Below are positions 1 through 7,871 of a stretch of DNA of 64,000 bases, piece by piece; positions within the stretch are counted from its first letter, which is position 1; the number at the start of each line of letters is the position of its first letter. The notes beneath the pieces are model-generated. The model worked only from the letters and a program-made list of their open reading frames with translations. It did not search any database and was not told where the DNA came from. The stretch spans positions 39,084 to 103,083 of the forward strand of contig JBEKIF010000025.1 in the NCBI GenBank assembly GCA_050011895.1. Direction: 5' to 3'. This DNA comes from DATBGO01 sp050011895 (GTDB lineage Bacteria; Actinomycetota; Actinomycetes; Streptosporangiales; Streptosporangiaceae). Both the position numbers and the translations under genes were made by a program.

Positions 1-2
1 TC

Positions 3-773
3 TTCACCGTGCGGCCCACCGGCAGTGCGATCCAAGGGGCGCTGCAGACTGCTGCCCTGCTCGGCGGTTACCGCAGGCTTGAGGATGCGCAACTCGCGAT
101 GGCCATCGTGGAGATCCCGACGCTCAGGGACTCCGCGCGGCGCGCGTCCCCGCGGCAGTCGCGCGAGGAACTAAGGCTGACCGTGCAGCGGTTCCTTGTC
201 CAGGAGGCGCAGCGGCTACACGCGACGGTCAGCCCGGTGAGCGATCACGGCTTCCTGATTACGGCTACCCGCGGCTCGCTGGCCGGCCTGACGGACGGCT
301 TCCGGGCGCCGCCATTCACCGATCGCGCCCGCAGCGAGCTCGGGATCACGATCGAGTCCGGGGTGGGCATGGGCCGGACGGCCCTTGAGGCGGAGGCACA
401 TGCCCGCGCTGCGATGGGACGGGCTCATCTAGGGCCGCCTGGCCGCGGGTTCACCCTGGCGAAGGAGGGATACCAGCTGGTCCCCACGCCGCGCCTTCCG
501 GCCACCGGGACACCTGGCCGGATGCGGGCCCTGGACACGCTCTCCCGGCTGGCCAAGAAGCTGCCTGAGGCCAGCGCCACGCTGATCGTGGACGCGGACA
601 CTGCGGGGCGGCTGCTTGAGGTGACGCCGCGCACGGCGAGGCGGCTGCTGCACGGTCTCGTCGAGGAGGGGCTCGCCTGGCCGCTCCCACCGAACAGGTC
701 CCCGCAGCCAGGGCGCCCCCGGCAGTTCTACCGGCTGCTGGTGGAGAAGCTTGAGCCTCGCCAGGATCGCTGA
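3..773 (+). CDS. C-terminal part of a putative transcriptional regulator (start outside window)
   Basis: The reading frame is open to the left edge, so the GTG at 9 need not be the start and the N-terminus is probably missing. The middle (about residues 50-140) ends in a GxGxGRTALEAEAHA stretch that resembles the nucleotide-cyclase or GTP cyclohydrolase III-like fold of some regulators. The last 80 residues look like a winged helix: a Thr/Ala/Arg-rich recognition segment (TPRTARRLLHGLVEEGLA) followed by a Pro/Arg-rich wing. This suggests a ligand-sensing DNA-binding protein, but I do not recognise the family with certainty. The next gene is convergent, ending 80 bases away. Confidence 0.5.
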   Translation, partial: FTVRPTGSAIQGALQTAALLGGYRRLEDAQLAMAIVEIPTLRDSARRASPRQSREELRLTVQRFLVQEAQRLHATVSPVSDHGFLITATRGSLAGLTDGFRAPPFTDRARSELGITIESGVGMGRTALEAEAHARAAMGRAHLGPPGRGFTLAKEGYQLVPTPRLPATGTPGRMRALDTLSRLAKKLPEASATLIVDADTAGRLLEVTPRTARRLLHGLVEEGLAWPLPPNRSPQPGRPRQFYRLLVEKLEPRQDR

Positions 774-852
774 GCACAGGTGCTGGCCCTGCACCGCGGC
801 CGGCGGGCTCACCTGGCCGGGCCTGCGGGCTCAGCTGGCCGGGCCTGCGGGC

Positions 853-1896
853 TCAGCCCGGCGGCGGCGCGGGCTGATCCGGGTAGCGGCTGATCACATC
901 GGCGCCGAACCTGGCCATCTCCTCGCGCTGCGGGGAGAACTGGAGCAGCATCAGGCCGACCCCGGCCCGCTCGTAGGCCTGCAGGCGCTCGATGATCTGA
1001 TCGGGCGTGCCGATCAGGCCGCTGCGCAGCCCGCGGTTGGACACGCTGTACTCCTCCAGGGAGACCCGCGATTCGAGCTGCGACCCCTCGATGAAGTCCT
1101 GGTAAGAGGCATAGGCCTCCGGTGAGGACCGGACATCGAGGATCCTGTCGAGCTCCGCCCTGGCCGCCGCCTCGGTGTCTCTGCAGATCACGTACCCGGA
1201 GACGCCGAATACCAGTGGCGGCCTCCCGGATTGCGCCCGCCGCGCGTCCAGCTCGGCGACCTTGGCCGCGATGACCTCAGGCGCGTCTCCGTGCATGACG
1301 TACGCATCCGACTGGCTGGCGATCACGTCCTTGGCCTTAGGCGACTCGCCGCCCATGTAGATGGGCGGGACCCGACCGGGCTTCGGCTCAAGGACGGCCG
1401 CGTCGAGCTGGTAGAGCGGGCCTGAATGCGTCACGGCATCCTCGCGCAGCAGCCGAGACAGTACGTCGAGCCACTCCTGCGTGCGCGCGTACCTGGCGTC
1501 GTGCACATCGAAGGGCGCGCCATATTGGGCTGCTTCGTCCTTCCACCATGACGACACCACGTTGAGCGAAATCCGGCCGGGTGCGATCGTGTCCAGCGTA
1601 GACAGGGCCTTGGCGGTCAGCGACGGGGAATGGTAATTGGGCCGGACGGCGAGCATCAGCTCCAGCCGTTCGGTGACCGCTGCCACCGCGGGAGCCAGCG
1701 TCCAGCAGTCCAGGGACGGTGCATGGTGGCCCTTGATGTCGTTGAGGTTGAGCTCGGCGATCAAGGTCAGCTCAAAGCCTTGCCGCTCGCTGTCGACGGC
1801 CAGGGCACGAATATAGGGCCACGAGATGGACATCCCCTCGTCCGTGACGTTGCGCAGCCAGCCACCGAAGATCGGCATCCAGTATCCGAACCGCAT
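853..1896 (-). CDS. LLM-class flavin-dependent monooxygenase (alkanesulfonate monooxygenase-like)
   Basis: A 347-residue luciferase-like TIM-barrel protein, the usual length for SsuD-type FMNH2-dependent monooxygenases, which release sulfite or oxidise sulfones using reduced flavin from a partner reductase. Supporting sequence: N-terminal strand FGYWMPIFGGW, the SLTAKALSTLDTIAPGR segment, VVSSWWKDEAAQYG, and the phosphate-binding MGGESPKAKDVI region. The ATG at 1896 is chosen over an in-frame start 22 codons upstream because a GAGAGGAG ribosome site lies just before it and the family starts here. No reductase or sulfonate transporter is adjacent, so the substrate is unknown. A 17-bp inverted repeat lies 112 bases upstream. 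Confidence 0.85.
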   Translation of the reverse strand: MRFGYWMPIFGGWLRNVTDEGMSISWPYIRALAVDSERQGFELTLIAELNLNDIKGHHAPSLDCWTLAPAVAAVTERLELMLAVRPNYHSPSLTAKALSTLDTIAPGRISLNVVSSWWKDEAAQYGAPFDVHDARYARTQEWLDVLSRLLREDAVTHSGPLYQLDAAVLEPKPGRVPPIYMGGESPKAKDVIASQSDAYVMHGDAPEVIAAKVAELDARRAQSGRPPLVFGVSGYVICRDTEAAARAELDRILDVRSSPEAYASYQDFIEGSQLESRVSLEEYSVSNRGLRSGLIGTPDQIIERLQAYERAGVGLMLLQFSPQREEMARFGADVISRYPDQPAPPPG

Positions 1897-2007
1897 CCAC
1901 GGCTCCTCTCGCCATTCGCTCCGCGCAGTCTCCGGCCGGCTCTGCCGCGCCCCTTGCCGCACTCGCCCGTTGCCACACTCGGGCCTCCCGTCAGGGGAGA
2001 ACCAGTA

Positions 2008-2075
2008 CTTGTACCGGATTTAGTAGCTCAGCTGGTACCTGATATCCCATATGTCCCCACTAAATCCGGTACAAG
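2008..2075. repeat. 17-bp perfect inverted repeat flanking a 34-bp spacer
   Basis: The arms are CTTGTACCGGATTTAGT (2008-2024) and its exact reverse complement (2059-2075). The right arm overlaps the stop codon of the ATP-grasp gene. The whole structure lies upstream of the flavin monooxygenase gene. It could be a paired operator, a long-stem terminator or the ends of a tiny non-autonomous element. The loop is long for a simple terminator and there is no T-tract. Confidence 0.7.
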
Positions 2076-3073
2076 CCTGGATCACTGAACCCCGGCCTGC
2101 CCCGCCCCGCGGGCCGGGCCCGGCGGGCCGGGGCGGGCGGAGCGGGGCGGGTGCTGCGGGACTCGCGTTCTTCGGCCAGGAGGCGGCGGAAGAAAGCGGC
2201 CACCGCGGGGAGCGCTGGCCGCGGCGCCGTCGCCTCAACGCTGGCGTTGTAGTTGGTCGTGGTGTTGATGTCGTAGCTGACGAGCCGCCCGTCAGTAGTC
2301 TCGATGAACTCGAAGCCGGCGATCTCGATTCCCTGCTGCCGGGCGAAATCCAGGTATCGCCCGATTATCGGGTGATCGAAGCCCTTCCGTAGCGTGAACA
2401 CGCCCGGCCCGCTCGCCTGATCGGCCGCGCACGCGTCAGCGGGACAAAGCTGAAAGCCGCCGAGCGCGGTATCAGCGGTGATCGCGTAGATGAACTCGCC
2501 GCCGATCACCTCGACCCTCGTGATGCGGGGCTCGGCGGCCCGCAGGTACTCCTGCAGCAGCGTGATGCCGTCCACGGGCCGCTCGTACTCGGCCGAGTTC
2601 AGATAGGCATCGAAATCATCGTGGCGGTCGAACAAGCGCACGCCAAGTCCCTTGCCGCCCTGATTGTGCTTGCTGATGAAGGGCGCCGGCAGCTTGCGTG
2701 CCGCGGCCGCCAGCGCTGTGCTGCCCGCGACGGTCACCGTGCGCGGCACGTCGAACCCGGCGGCGCGCAGCGCGGTGAGCTGTTCGACCTTGCTCATCTC
2801 CAGCTCGAGCACCCGCCGCCCGTTCACCACGCGGCGGCCGTGTGACTCCAGCCAGCTAAGCACCCCGCGGGTCTGATCCTTGGCGTGCGGGTGGCCGCGG
2901 GTGTGCGAGGACGCGCTCATCCGGGACCAGAACACCCCGGGCGGCGGCGGCTCGTTCAGGTCGAGCACCGCCTCGCCGAGCAGGCACTGCTCGTGCGGCA
3001 CGGCTGCGGCATCGAAGACCGCCCCGAGCGGCGCATACCAGTCGGGGTTCTCGTGGATGACATGAACCTGCAC
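2060..3073 (-). CDS. RimK-like ATP-grasp ligase
   Basis: An ATP-grasp protein of about 337 residues that should join a carboxylate to an amine or thiol through an acylphosphate. Visible motifs are the lysine-bearing nucleotide loop SKHNQGGKGLGVRLF, the acidic strand ITRVEVIGGEFIYAI, and the metal-binding FEFIETTDG...DINTTTNYN near the C-terminus. The last 45 residues are Pro/Arg-rich. The GTG at 3073 is preferred: GGGAG lies 10 bases before it and the next residues QVHVIHENPDW look like the true N-terminus. A TTG at 3094 overlapping the upstream stop is the alternative. It is translationally coupled to the aminotransferase gene, suggesting the two act on the same small molecule. The substrate is unknown. 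Confidence 0.75.
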   Translation of the reverse strand: MQVHVIHENPDWYAPLGAVFDAAAVPHEQCLLGEAVLDLNEPPPPGVFWSRMSASSHTRGHPHAKDQTRGVLSWLESHGRRVVNGRRVLELEMSKVEQLTALRAAGFDVPRTVTVAGSTALAAAARKLPAPFISKHNQGGKGLGVRLFDRHDDFDAYLNSAEYERPVDGITLLQEYLRAAEPRITRVEVIGGEFIYAITADTALGGFQLCPADACAADQASGPGVFTLRKGFDHPIIGRYLDFARQQGIEIAGFEFIETTDGRLVSYDINTTTNYNASVEATAPRPALPAVAAFFRRLLAEERESRSTRPAPPAPARRARPAGRGRPGFSDPGLYRI

Positions 3074-3090
3074 CGCCGCCAGGCTCCCGG

Positions 3091-4164
3091 TCAATGACGG
3101 CGCGGGTAGCCCGCGGTGACTTCGAGGAACGCGTCGTTGGCCGACCGGTCACCGATGGAGATCCGGGCGCCCTCGCCGGCGAACGGCCGGACGCTGATCC
3201 CGGCGCGATCACAGGTGGCGGCGAAGTCGGCAGTATCGTCACCGAGCCGCAGCCAGACGAAGTTGGCCTGGGTGGGCGGGACCGTCCAGCCCTGGCCGGC
3301 CAGCTCCGCTGCCACCCGGTGCCGCTCGGCGACGACCGCCCCGACCCGGTCGAGCAGTTCGGGCTCGGCGGCCAGCGACGCGACAGCGGCCGCCTGCGCC
3401 AGCGAGTTCACCGTGAAGGTCAGCATCGTCTTGCGGACCGCGGCGGCCACCGGCTCGTGCCCGACCAGGAAGCCGACCCGCAGGCCCGCCAGCCCGTAGG
3501 CCTTGGAGAAAGTCCGCAGCACGGCCACGTTGGGCCGGTCCAGGTACAGCGTCAGCCCGTCCGGCACATCGCGGTCGCGGACATACTCCGAATACGCCTC
3601 GTCCAGGACGACCAGACAATCGCCAGGCACCGCGTCGAGAAACTCCACCAGCTCGGCGCGGCGCACAACCGTCCCGGTCGGGTTATTCGGGTTGCACACG
3701 AAGACCAGCCTGGTCCGGCTGGTGACCGCGGCCGCCATCGCGGCCAGGTCGTGCGTCTCGTCGCGCAGCGGCACCCGCACCGAGGTGACTCCCGCAAGGT
3801 CGGACAGGTACGGATAGGCCTCGAACGATCGCCACGCGTAGAGCACCTCAGCGCCCGGCTCGCCGACCGCCTCAAGAAGCTGCTGGGCCACCCCGACCGA
3901 ACCGCAGCCGACCGCGACGTGCGACGCCGGCACCCCGAAATGCGCCGCGATGGCCCCGGTAAGTTCCGCCGCGCCGTTGTCCGGGTACCTGTTGACGTCC
4001 ACGGCGGCTTCGGCGATGACCTTCAGGACCGACGGGAGCGGGCCGAACGGAGACTCGTTGGAAGAAAGCTTGAAAGACCTGGCGCCCGGCGCCGGTGCCT
4101 TGCCCGGCAGGTAAGGTGCAAATCGGTCAAGGATCGGCCGGAAGCGCGGAGATTCTGCGGACAT
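3091..4164 (-). CDS. HisC/Pat-type pyridoxal-phosphate aminotransferase
   Basis: A 357-residue fold-type I aminotransferase close to histidinol-phosphate and aromatic aminotransferases. It shows the N-terminal KLSSNESPFGPLPS signature, the CNPNNPTGT turn, DEAYSEY, and the PLP lysine in TFSKAYGLAGLRVG. The C-terminal VRPFAGEGARISIG segment fits the substrate phosphate or aromatic site. No other his genes are nearby, so an aromatic or specialised-metabolite role is at least as likely as histidine synthesis. An AGGAGG ribosome site sits 7 bases before the ATG. It is first in a two-gene unit with the ATP-grasp gene. Confidence 0.88.
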   Translation of the reverse strand: MSAESPRFRPILDRFAPYLPGKAPAPGARSFKLSSNESPFGPLPSVLKVIAEAAVDVNRYPDNGAAELTGAIAAHFGVPASHVAVGCGSVGVAQQLLEAVGEPGAEVLYAWRSFEAYPYLSDLAGVTSVRVPLRDETHDLAAMAAAVTSRTRLVFVCNPNNPTGTVVRRAELVEFLDAVPGDCLVVLDEAYSEYVRDRDVPDGLTLYLDRPNVAVLRTFSKAYGLAGLRVGFLVGHEPVAAAVRKTMLTFTVNSLAQAAAVASLAAEPELLDRVGAVVAERHRVAAELAGQGWTVPPTQANFVWLRLGDDTADFAATCDRAGISVRPFAGEGARISIGDRSANDAFLEVTAGYPRRH

Positions 4165-4327
4165 CGGTGTCCTCCTGGCTGCTGAGCTCCGTGATCAGGG
4201 CCGGCCCGCGGGGCCGCGGCCGTGGTGCCCGATGACGGCCCGCTGACGGCCGGCTTAGGCCCGCTAACGCCCTCGGGGACGTGCGGGCAGGCATACAGGC
4301 GGGGCATCTGGGCGCAGGCATACAGCC

Positions 4328-5770
4328 CTAGTGTCGCATCTCGCCAGTACCAGCGGGTGCAGGCACCCGCGGCACCCGGGACACCTGGGACACCGGGGAC
4401 ACCGGGGGCACCGCCAGCCGCTGGCGCTGGGCGAGCAGGGCAAGCAGGACGACAGCGTCGGTCCAGGCCAGCGGCGCCACCGAGACAGCCTTCCCGCGCG
4501 CGTTCACCTGCTCAGGCAGCGCTCCCAGGCTGGTCCGGTGCGCGGCCAGCCAGGCCAGGATGGCAGCACTCCGCTGACGATCTCCAGCTGACGCCCACAG
4601 CACCGCGAAGAACGCGGTCTCGGGTGTCCAGGCCACGGTGGTGCCGCCTGGCCATGAGGTGCCGGGCCGCAGCCCCCCGCCTGGCAGCGTCAGCGCGGCT
4701 TCCGCGATCCGCGCTGCATGTTCAACACCGGGGCTCGCCGCCGCGAACGGCGGGCCGAGGAACGCGATGGCCGCGTCCGCCCCCGACGCGTCGTGCGGCA
4801 GCCGATGATAGCCAGAGCGCCCGAATTGCAGCGCTATGGCGCCGGCCAGCCGCGCGGCGGCAGCTGACCAGCGCTGCGCGTCAGCCCGGGCGCCGACCAT
4901 AGCGGCCAGATCCGCGGCAGCCCGCAGGCCGGCCAGTAGCGGCCCCGCAGTACCGAGCGTGACCGTCGTGGAGTCCTCCCAGTAGTCCATCGAGGCGGCA
5001 GGCAGGCCGTCGGCTGTCAGGGACCGGTCGGCAGCGCCGGCGGCCGCCTCGACCATCGGCCACAACAGCGCCAGCTGGCGGCGGCCCGCACGGTCGCCAG
5101 GGCCCCGGGCCGCGGCCCAGCACCAGACAGCCCACGGAACCCATCCGGTGGCGTCCAGCTCGGCTGGCCGGCCATCCTGCACCGGGCCCGCGCCATCTGG
5201 CCAGTACCTGGCCGCCCAGGTGCCGCTGGCCAGCTGCATCCGCTGCAGGAAACGCAGGACACGGAACGAGTCCGCCAGGTGACCCGTGTCGGCGAGCGCG
5301 ACAGCCACCCAGCTGGAATCGCGCGGCCAGGCATACCGCCAGGCCCCGTGCCAGGCGGCCACCACGGCCCCATCCGGGCGGGTCAGCAGCCGCAGGTCGA
5401 GCAGCGCCCGGGTGGCCATCGATCGCTGCTGACCCGTAATGCCAGGGATGGTGCCGCCGGCCAGCCACTGCCGGCTCGCGCGAACGGCCGCGCGGACACA
5501 TGCCGCCGCCGCGGGCGTCACCGGGATGATCCGCCCCGGGGCAGCGTAGACACCGCCGCTGGACCGTAGCACGCTGCTGCCAGGCAGGTACCACCCCCTG
5601 ATGCCGTCAGGCACGGCAAGGACCGCCTGCGGGGCACATGGGTCCTGGGCGATCCCTTCAAGCGCCAGCGACGGCTGGGCCGGATGCCGGCTGGCGGCGA
5701 CGATGAGCACGCCGCAGGCCAGCGCCAGGCCAACCGCGATGGCGGCCAGGCGCGAGCGGGTCGTGCGCAT
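4328..5770 (-). CDS. Secreted or membrane-anchored GH15-like glycoside hydrolase
   Basis: 480 residues. The N-terminus has an Arg-rich start and one hydrophobic segment (residues about 9-25), so it is exported or anchored. The body is an (alpha/alpha)6-type sequence like glucoamylase/trehalase family 15: GAWRYAWPRDSSW matches the conserved WPRD substrate-binding turn, and ALPEQVN followed by APLAWTDAVVLLAL matches the C-terminal catalytic-base region. The ASMDYWED segment may carry the catalytic acid. The C-terminal 25 residues are a degenerate Val-Pro-Ser/Arg repeat encoded by short tandem repeats (about 4,370-4,415). It begins 10 bases after the macrodomain gene and is probably co-transcribed with it. 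The sugar substrate is unknown. Confidence 0.75.
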   Translation of the reverse strand: MRTTRSRLAAIAVGLALACGVLIVAASRHPAQPSLALEGIAQDPCAPQAVLAVPDGIRGWYLPGSSVLRSSGGVYAAPGRIIPVTPAAAACVRAAVRASRQWLAGGTIPGITGQQRSMATRALLDLRLLTRPDGAVVAAWHGAWRYAWPRDSSWVAVALADTGHLADSFRVLRFLQRMQLASGTWAARYWPDGAGPVQDGRPAELDATGWVPWAVWCWAAARGPGDRAGRRQLALLWPMVEAAAGAADRSLTADGLPAASMDYWEDSTTVTLGTAGPLLAGLRAAADLAAMVGARADAQRWSAAAARLAGAIALQFGRSGYHRLPHDASGADAAIAFLGPPFAAASPGVEHAARIAEAALTLPGGGLRPGTSWPGGTTVAWTPETAFFAVLWASAGDRQRSAAILAWLAAHRTSLGALPEQVNARGKAVSVAPLAWTDAVVLLALLAQRQRLAVPPVSPVSQVSRVPRVPAPAGTGEMRH

Positions 5771-5779
5771 CCCGATCCG

Positions 5780-6301
5780 CTACTGTCCGGGAACTGACCG
5801 CAGCGCGCGCGCGAACGCGCCAGCCACGTCCTGACTGAACAGCACGAAACGAACCTCGTCGACCGGCACGCCGCTCTGCTGGACCGCCGCGACCGCGATC
5901 CGCGCCGCGTCGTCGACCGGCCAGCCGAATGCGCCGGTGGAAACGGCCGGAAACGCGACCGTATGGGCCCCCAGCTGGCCGGCTACCCGCAGCGCACTGG
6001 TATAGCAGGACGCGAGCAGCGCGCTGCGGTCTTCGGACCGCGAGTAAACAGGCCCGACGGTGTGGATCACCCATCGCGCCGGCAGGTTGCCCGCGGTGGT
6101 CGACACCGCGTGGCCCGCGGGCAGCCCGTTAGGATGCGAGCCCGCCCGCAGTTCCTGGCAGGCGGCCAGGATGGCCGGGCCGCCGCGCCGGTGGATGGCG
6201 CCGTCCACCCCGCCACCGGGCAACAGCGCCGAGTTCGCCGCGTTGACCACTGCGTCGACCTGCTGCTCGGTGATATCGCCGGTCACCAGAGTGATCCTCA
6301 C
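5780..6301 (-). CDS. Macrodomain protein (MacroD-like ADP-ribose hydrolase)
   Basis: A single-domain macro protein of 173 residues, the usual size for bacterial MacroD/YmdB. It should bind ADP-ribose and remove it from protein acidic residues or deacetylate O-acetyl-ADP-ribose. Motifs: VTGDIT at the N-terminus, DAVVNAANSALLPGGGVDGAIH (the Asn and the Gly-rich catalytic loop), WVIHTVGP, and the second loop AFPAVSTGAFGWP. Translation starts at GTG 6301. The BlaI-type gene is divergent 47 bases away and shares a small control region with it. The GH15-like gene follows directly. Confidence 0.93.
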   Translation of the reverse strand: MRITLVTGDITEQQVDAVVNAANSALLPGGGVDGAIHRRGGPAILAACQELRAGSHPNGLPAGHAVSTTAGNLPARWVIHTVGPVYSRSEDRSALLASCYTSALRVAGQLGAHTVAFPAVSTGAFGWPVDDAARIAVAAVQQSGVPVDEVRFVLFSQDVAGAFARALRSVPGQ

Positions 6302-6341
6302 CTGGGTGAGGCTACCCAGCGGCGACGCGCGAAGGTAATCT
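6302..6341 (+). promoter_or_regulatory. Candidate leaderless promoter and operator of the blaI-M56 pair
   Basis: CTGGGT (6302-6307) and ACCCAG (6314-6319) form a perfect inverted repeat with a 6-base spacer. A TAATCT -10-like hexamer (6336-6341) ends 7 bases before the GTG at 6349, the spacing expected for a leaderless mRNA. No good -35 is visible. The palindrome sits where a repressor would cover the -35 region and could also act on the divergent macrodomain gene. Confidence 0.4.
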
Positions 6342-6348
6342 GGCGCCC

Positions 6349-6714
6349 GTGAACCGCCTTGGCGAGCTTGAGCGCGCGATCATGGACATTCTCTGGGAGA
6401 GCCGGGACCCGCTGACGGTCCGCCAGGTCAGCAGCGGGCTGACCGAACGTGACCTGGCGCACACGACGGTGATGACTGTCCTTGACCGGCTCGCCAAGAA
6501 GGGCTTCGCGCGGCGCGAGCGAGATGGCCGCGCCTGGCGTTACCGCGCTGCCGAGAGCCGGGAGGGGTATGTGACCGAGCTGATGCTGAACGCGCTGGAA
6601 CAAACCGGCGACCGGCAGGCGGCACTGGCCAGGTTCGCGCGCAGCGTTTCCGACACCGAGGCCGCTGCACTGCGCCGGGCGCTCGGGGCGCTGGATACCG
6701 GCACCAGGGAGTGA
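6349..6714 (+). CDS. BlaI/MecI-family repressor
   Basis: A 121-residue winged-helix protein of the BlaI/MecI family. The N-terminal 75 residues hold the DNA-binding domain: LGELERAIMDILWESRDPLTVRQV, then the recognition helix in HTTVMTVLDRLAKKG and the wing RRERDGRAWRY. The C-terminal helices would dimerise and in characterised members are cleaved on signalling. It is followed 6 bases later by an M56 metallopeptidase gene, the standard partner. No beta-lactamase or PBP gene is in the unit, so the regulated target is unknown. Confidence 0.92.
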   Translation: MNRLGELERAIMDILWESRDPLTVRQVSSGLTERDLAHTTVMTVLDRLAKKGFARRERDGRAWRYRAAESREGYVTELMLNALEQTGDRQAALARFARSVSDTEAAALRRALGALDTGTRE

Positions 6715-6720
6715 CCGCGG

Positions 6721-7671
6721 GTGCCCGCCGCAGTCCTCATCCTGGCCGCCGTCGCGGTCGCCTGCGTACCCGCCGCATCGGCGCTCGCCGCCGCTCGCTG
6801 GCCGCGCAGGTCGCCCGCGGCGGCGATCCTGCTCTGGCAGGCGATCGGGCTCGGCTGGGGCCTCGCCGCCATCGGGGCGCTGGCCGGCCTGGGCGCGGAT
6901 CAGCGACCCGGGGTGGTCAGGGGGGCTTATGCGCTGGCCTACCGCCTGATCGCGGGCCGCGGTGTGGCCGCGGCCGGGGCCCGCAGCCTCCCGGCGGCAA
7001 TCCGCCTGCTGTCCCTGGCGACCGGCGCCGTGCTGCTGCTGCTGCTCAGCGGAGCACTGCTCGCCGCCTCCGCCGCGGTACTGCGGGCCCGCAGGCGACA
7101 GCGGGCGCTGCTCACGCTACTCGCCCATGGCGACCCTAAGGTTCCCGGTGCGCTGGTGGTCGATCACCCCGCGGCGGCTGCTTACTGCGTGCCCGGCCTG
7201 CGGTCGGCGATCGTGATCAGCGCCGGCACGCTGGACCTGCTGGACCAGGCCGAGCTCGCCGCCGTGCTGGCCCACGAGCGGGCGCACCTGCGGGAACGGC
7301 ATGATCTTGTGCTGCTGCCGTTTACCGCGCTGCTGCAAGCCTTCAGCTGGTCGGTGACGGCCCGGCAGGCCCACGCCGCGGTGGCCCTGCTCGTCGAGAT
7401 GCTCGCCGACGACCAGGCCCTCCGCCACCGGCCGGTGGCGGCCAGGGAACTAGCCACCGCCCTGATCAGGGTCGGCGCGGCGGGCGGCGGCCGGGCTCCG
7501 CTCGGCAGCCTCGCCGTCTCGGACCACGGGGCCGACGGCCAGGTCGCGGCGCGGGTCTCCCGGCTGCTCCGCCCGGCACCTAGGCTGCCCTGGCCGGCCA
7601 TCGCCATGGTCTGCGCTGTGGCGGTGCTGGTCGTCACCGTTCCCGCCGCTTTCCTGCTGTTTCCATCCTGA
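6721..7671 (+). CDS. M56-family (BlaR1/MecR1-type) membrane metallopeptidase
   Basis: 316 residues with hydrophobic segments at about 1-25, 33-57, 95-120 and the C-terminus. A zincin motif HERAH lies at 185-189 (AAVLAHERAHLRERHD) and a downstream ALLVEMLADDQAL should supply the third zinc ligand. Unlike classical BlaR1 it has no penicillin-binding sensor domain, ending soon after the last membrane helix. It may cleave the adjacent BlaI-type repressor in response to an envelope signal, but that is inferred from gene order. GTG start 6 bases after the repressor stop. Confidence 0.88.
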   Translation: MPAAVLILAAVAVACVPAASALAAARWPRRSPAAAILLWQAIGLGWGLAAIGALAGLGADQRPGVVRGAYALAYRLIAGRGVAAAGARSLPAAIRLLSLATGAVLLLLLSGALLAASAAVLRARRRQRALLTLLAHGDPKVPGALVVDHPAAAAYCVPGLRSAIVISAGTLDLLDQAELAAVLAHERAHLRERHDLVLLPFTALLQAFSWSVTARQAHAAVALLVEMLADDQALRHRPVAARELATALIRVGAAGGGRAPLGSLAVSDHGADGQVAARVSRLLRPAPRLPWPAIAMVCAVAVLVVTVPAAFLLFPS

Positions 7672-7735
7672 ACGGGAGCTTTCCGCCAGGCCGCTGAGCC
7701 AGCCGGCGCCGTCCGGCCGGAAGAAAGCTACGGTG

Positions 7736-7863
7736 AACGCGATCGCCCCGCCGTGCCGTCGAACCGGCCGGACCCGTCCGGCCGGGACAAGCGGTACTTA
7801 ACGCGATCGCCCCGCCATGCCGTCGAACCTGCCGGACCCGTCCGGCCGGGACAAGCGGTGCTG
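7736..7863. repeat. Two tandem copies of a 64-bp unit between convergent genes
   Basis: Copies at 7736-7799 and 7800-7863 differ at only a few positions. Each contains CCGGACCCGTCCGG, a 6-bp inverted repeat with a 2-base centre, followed by GGCCGGGAC. The position between the ends of the M56 gene and the convergent alaX gene suggests a duplicated terminator hairpin, but no T-run is present. Confidence 0.7.
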
Positions 7864-7871
7864 AACAGCTG

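Noticed and set aside
3094..4185. 363-codon plus-strand ORF opposite the aminotransferase
   Set aside because: Mirror frame of a well-supported gene with high Arg/Asp/Gly content.
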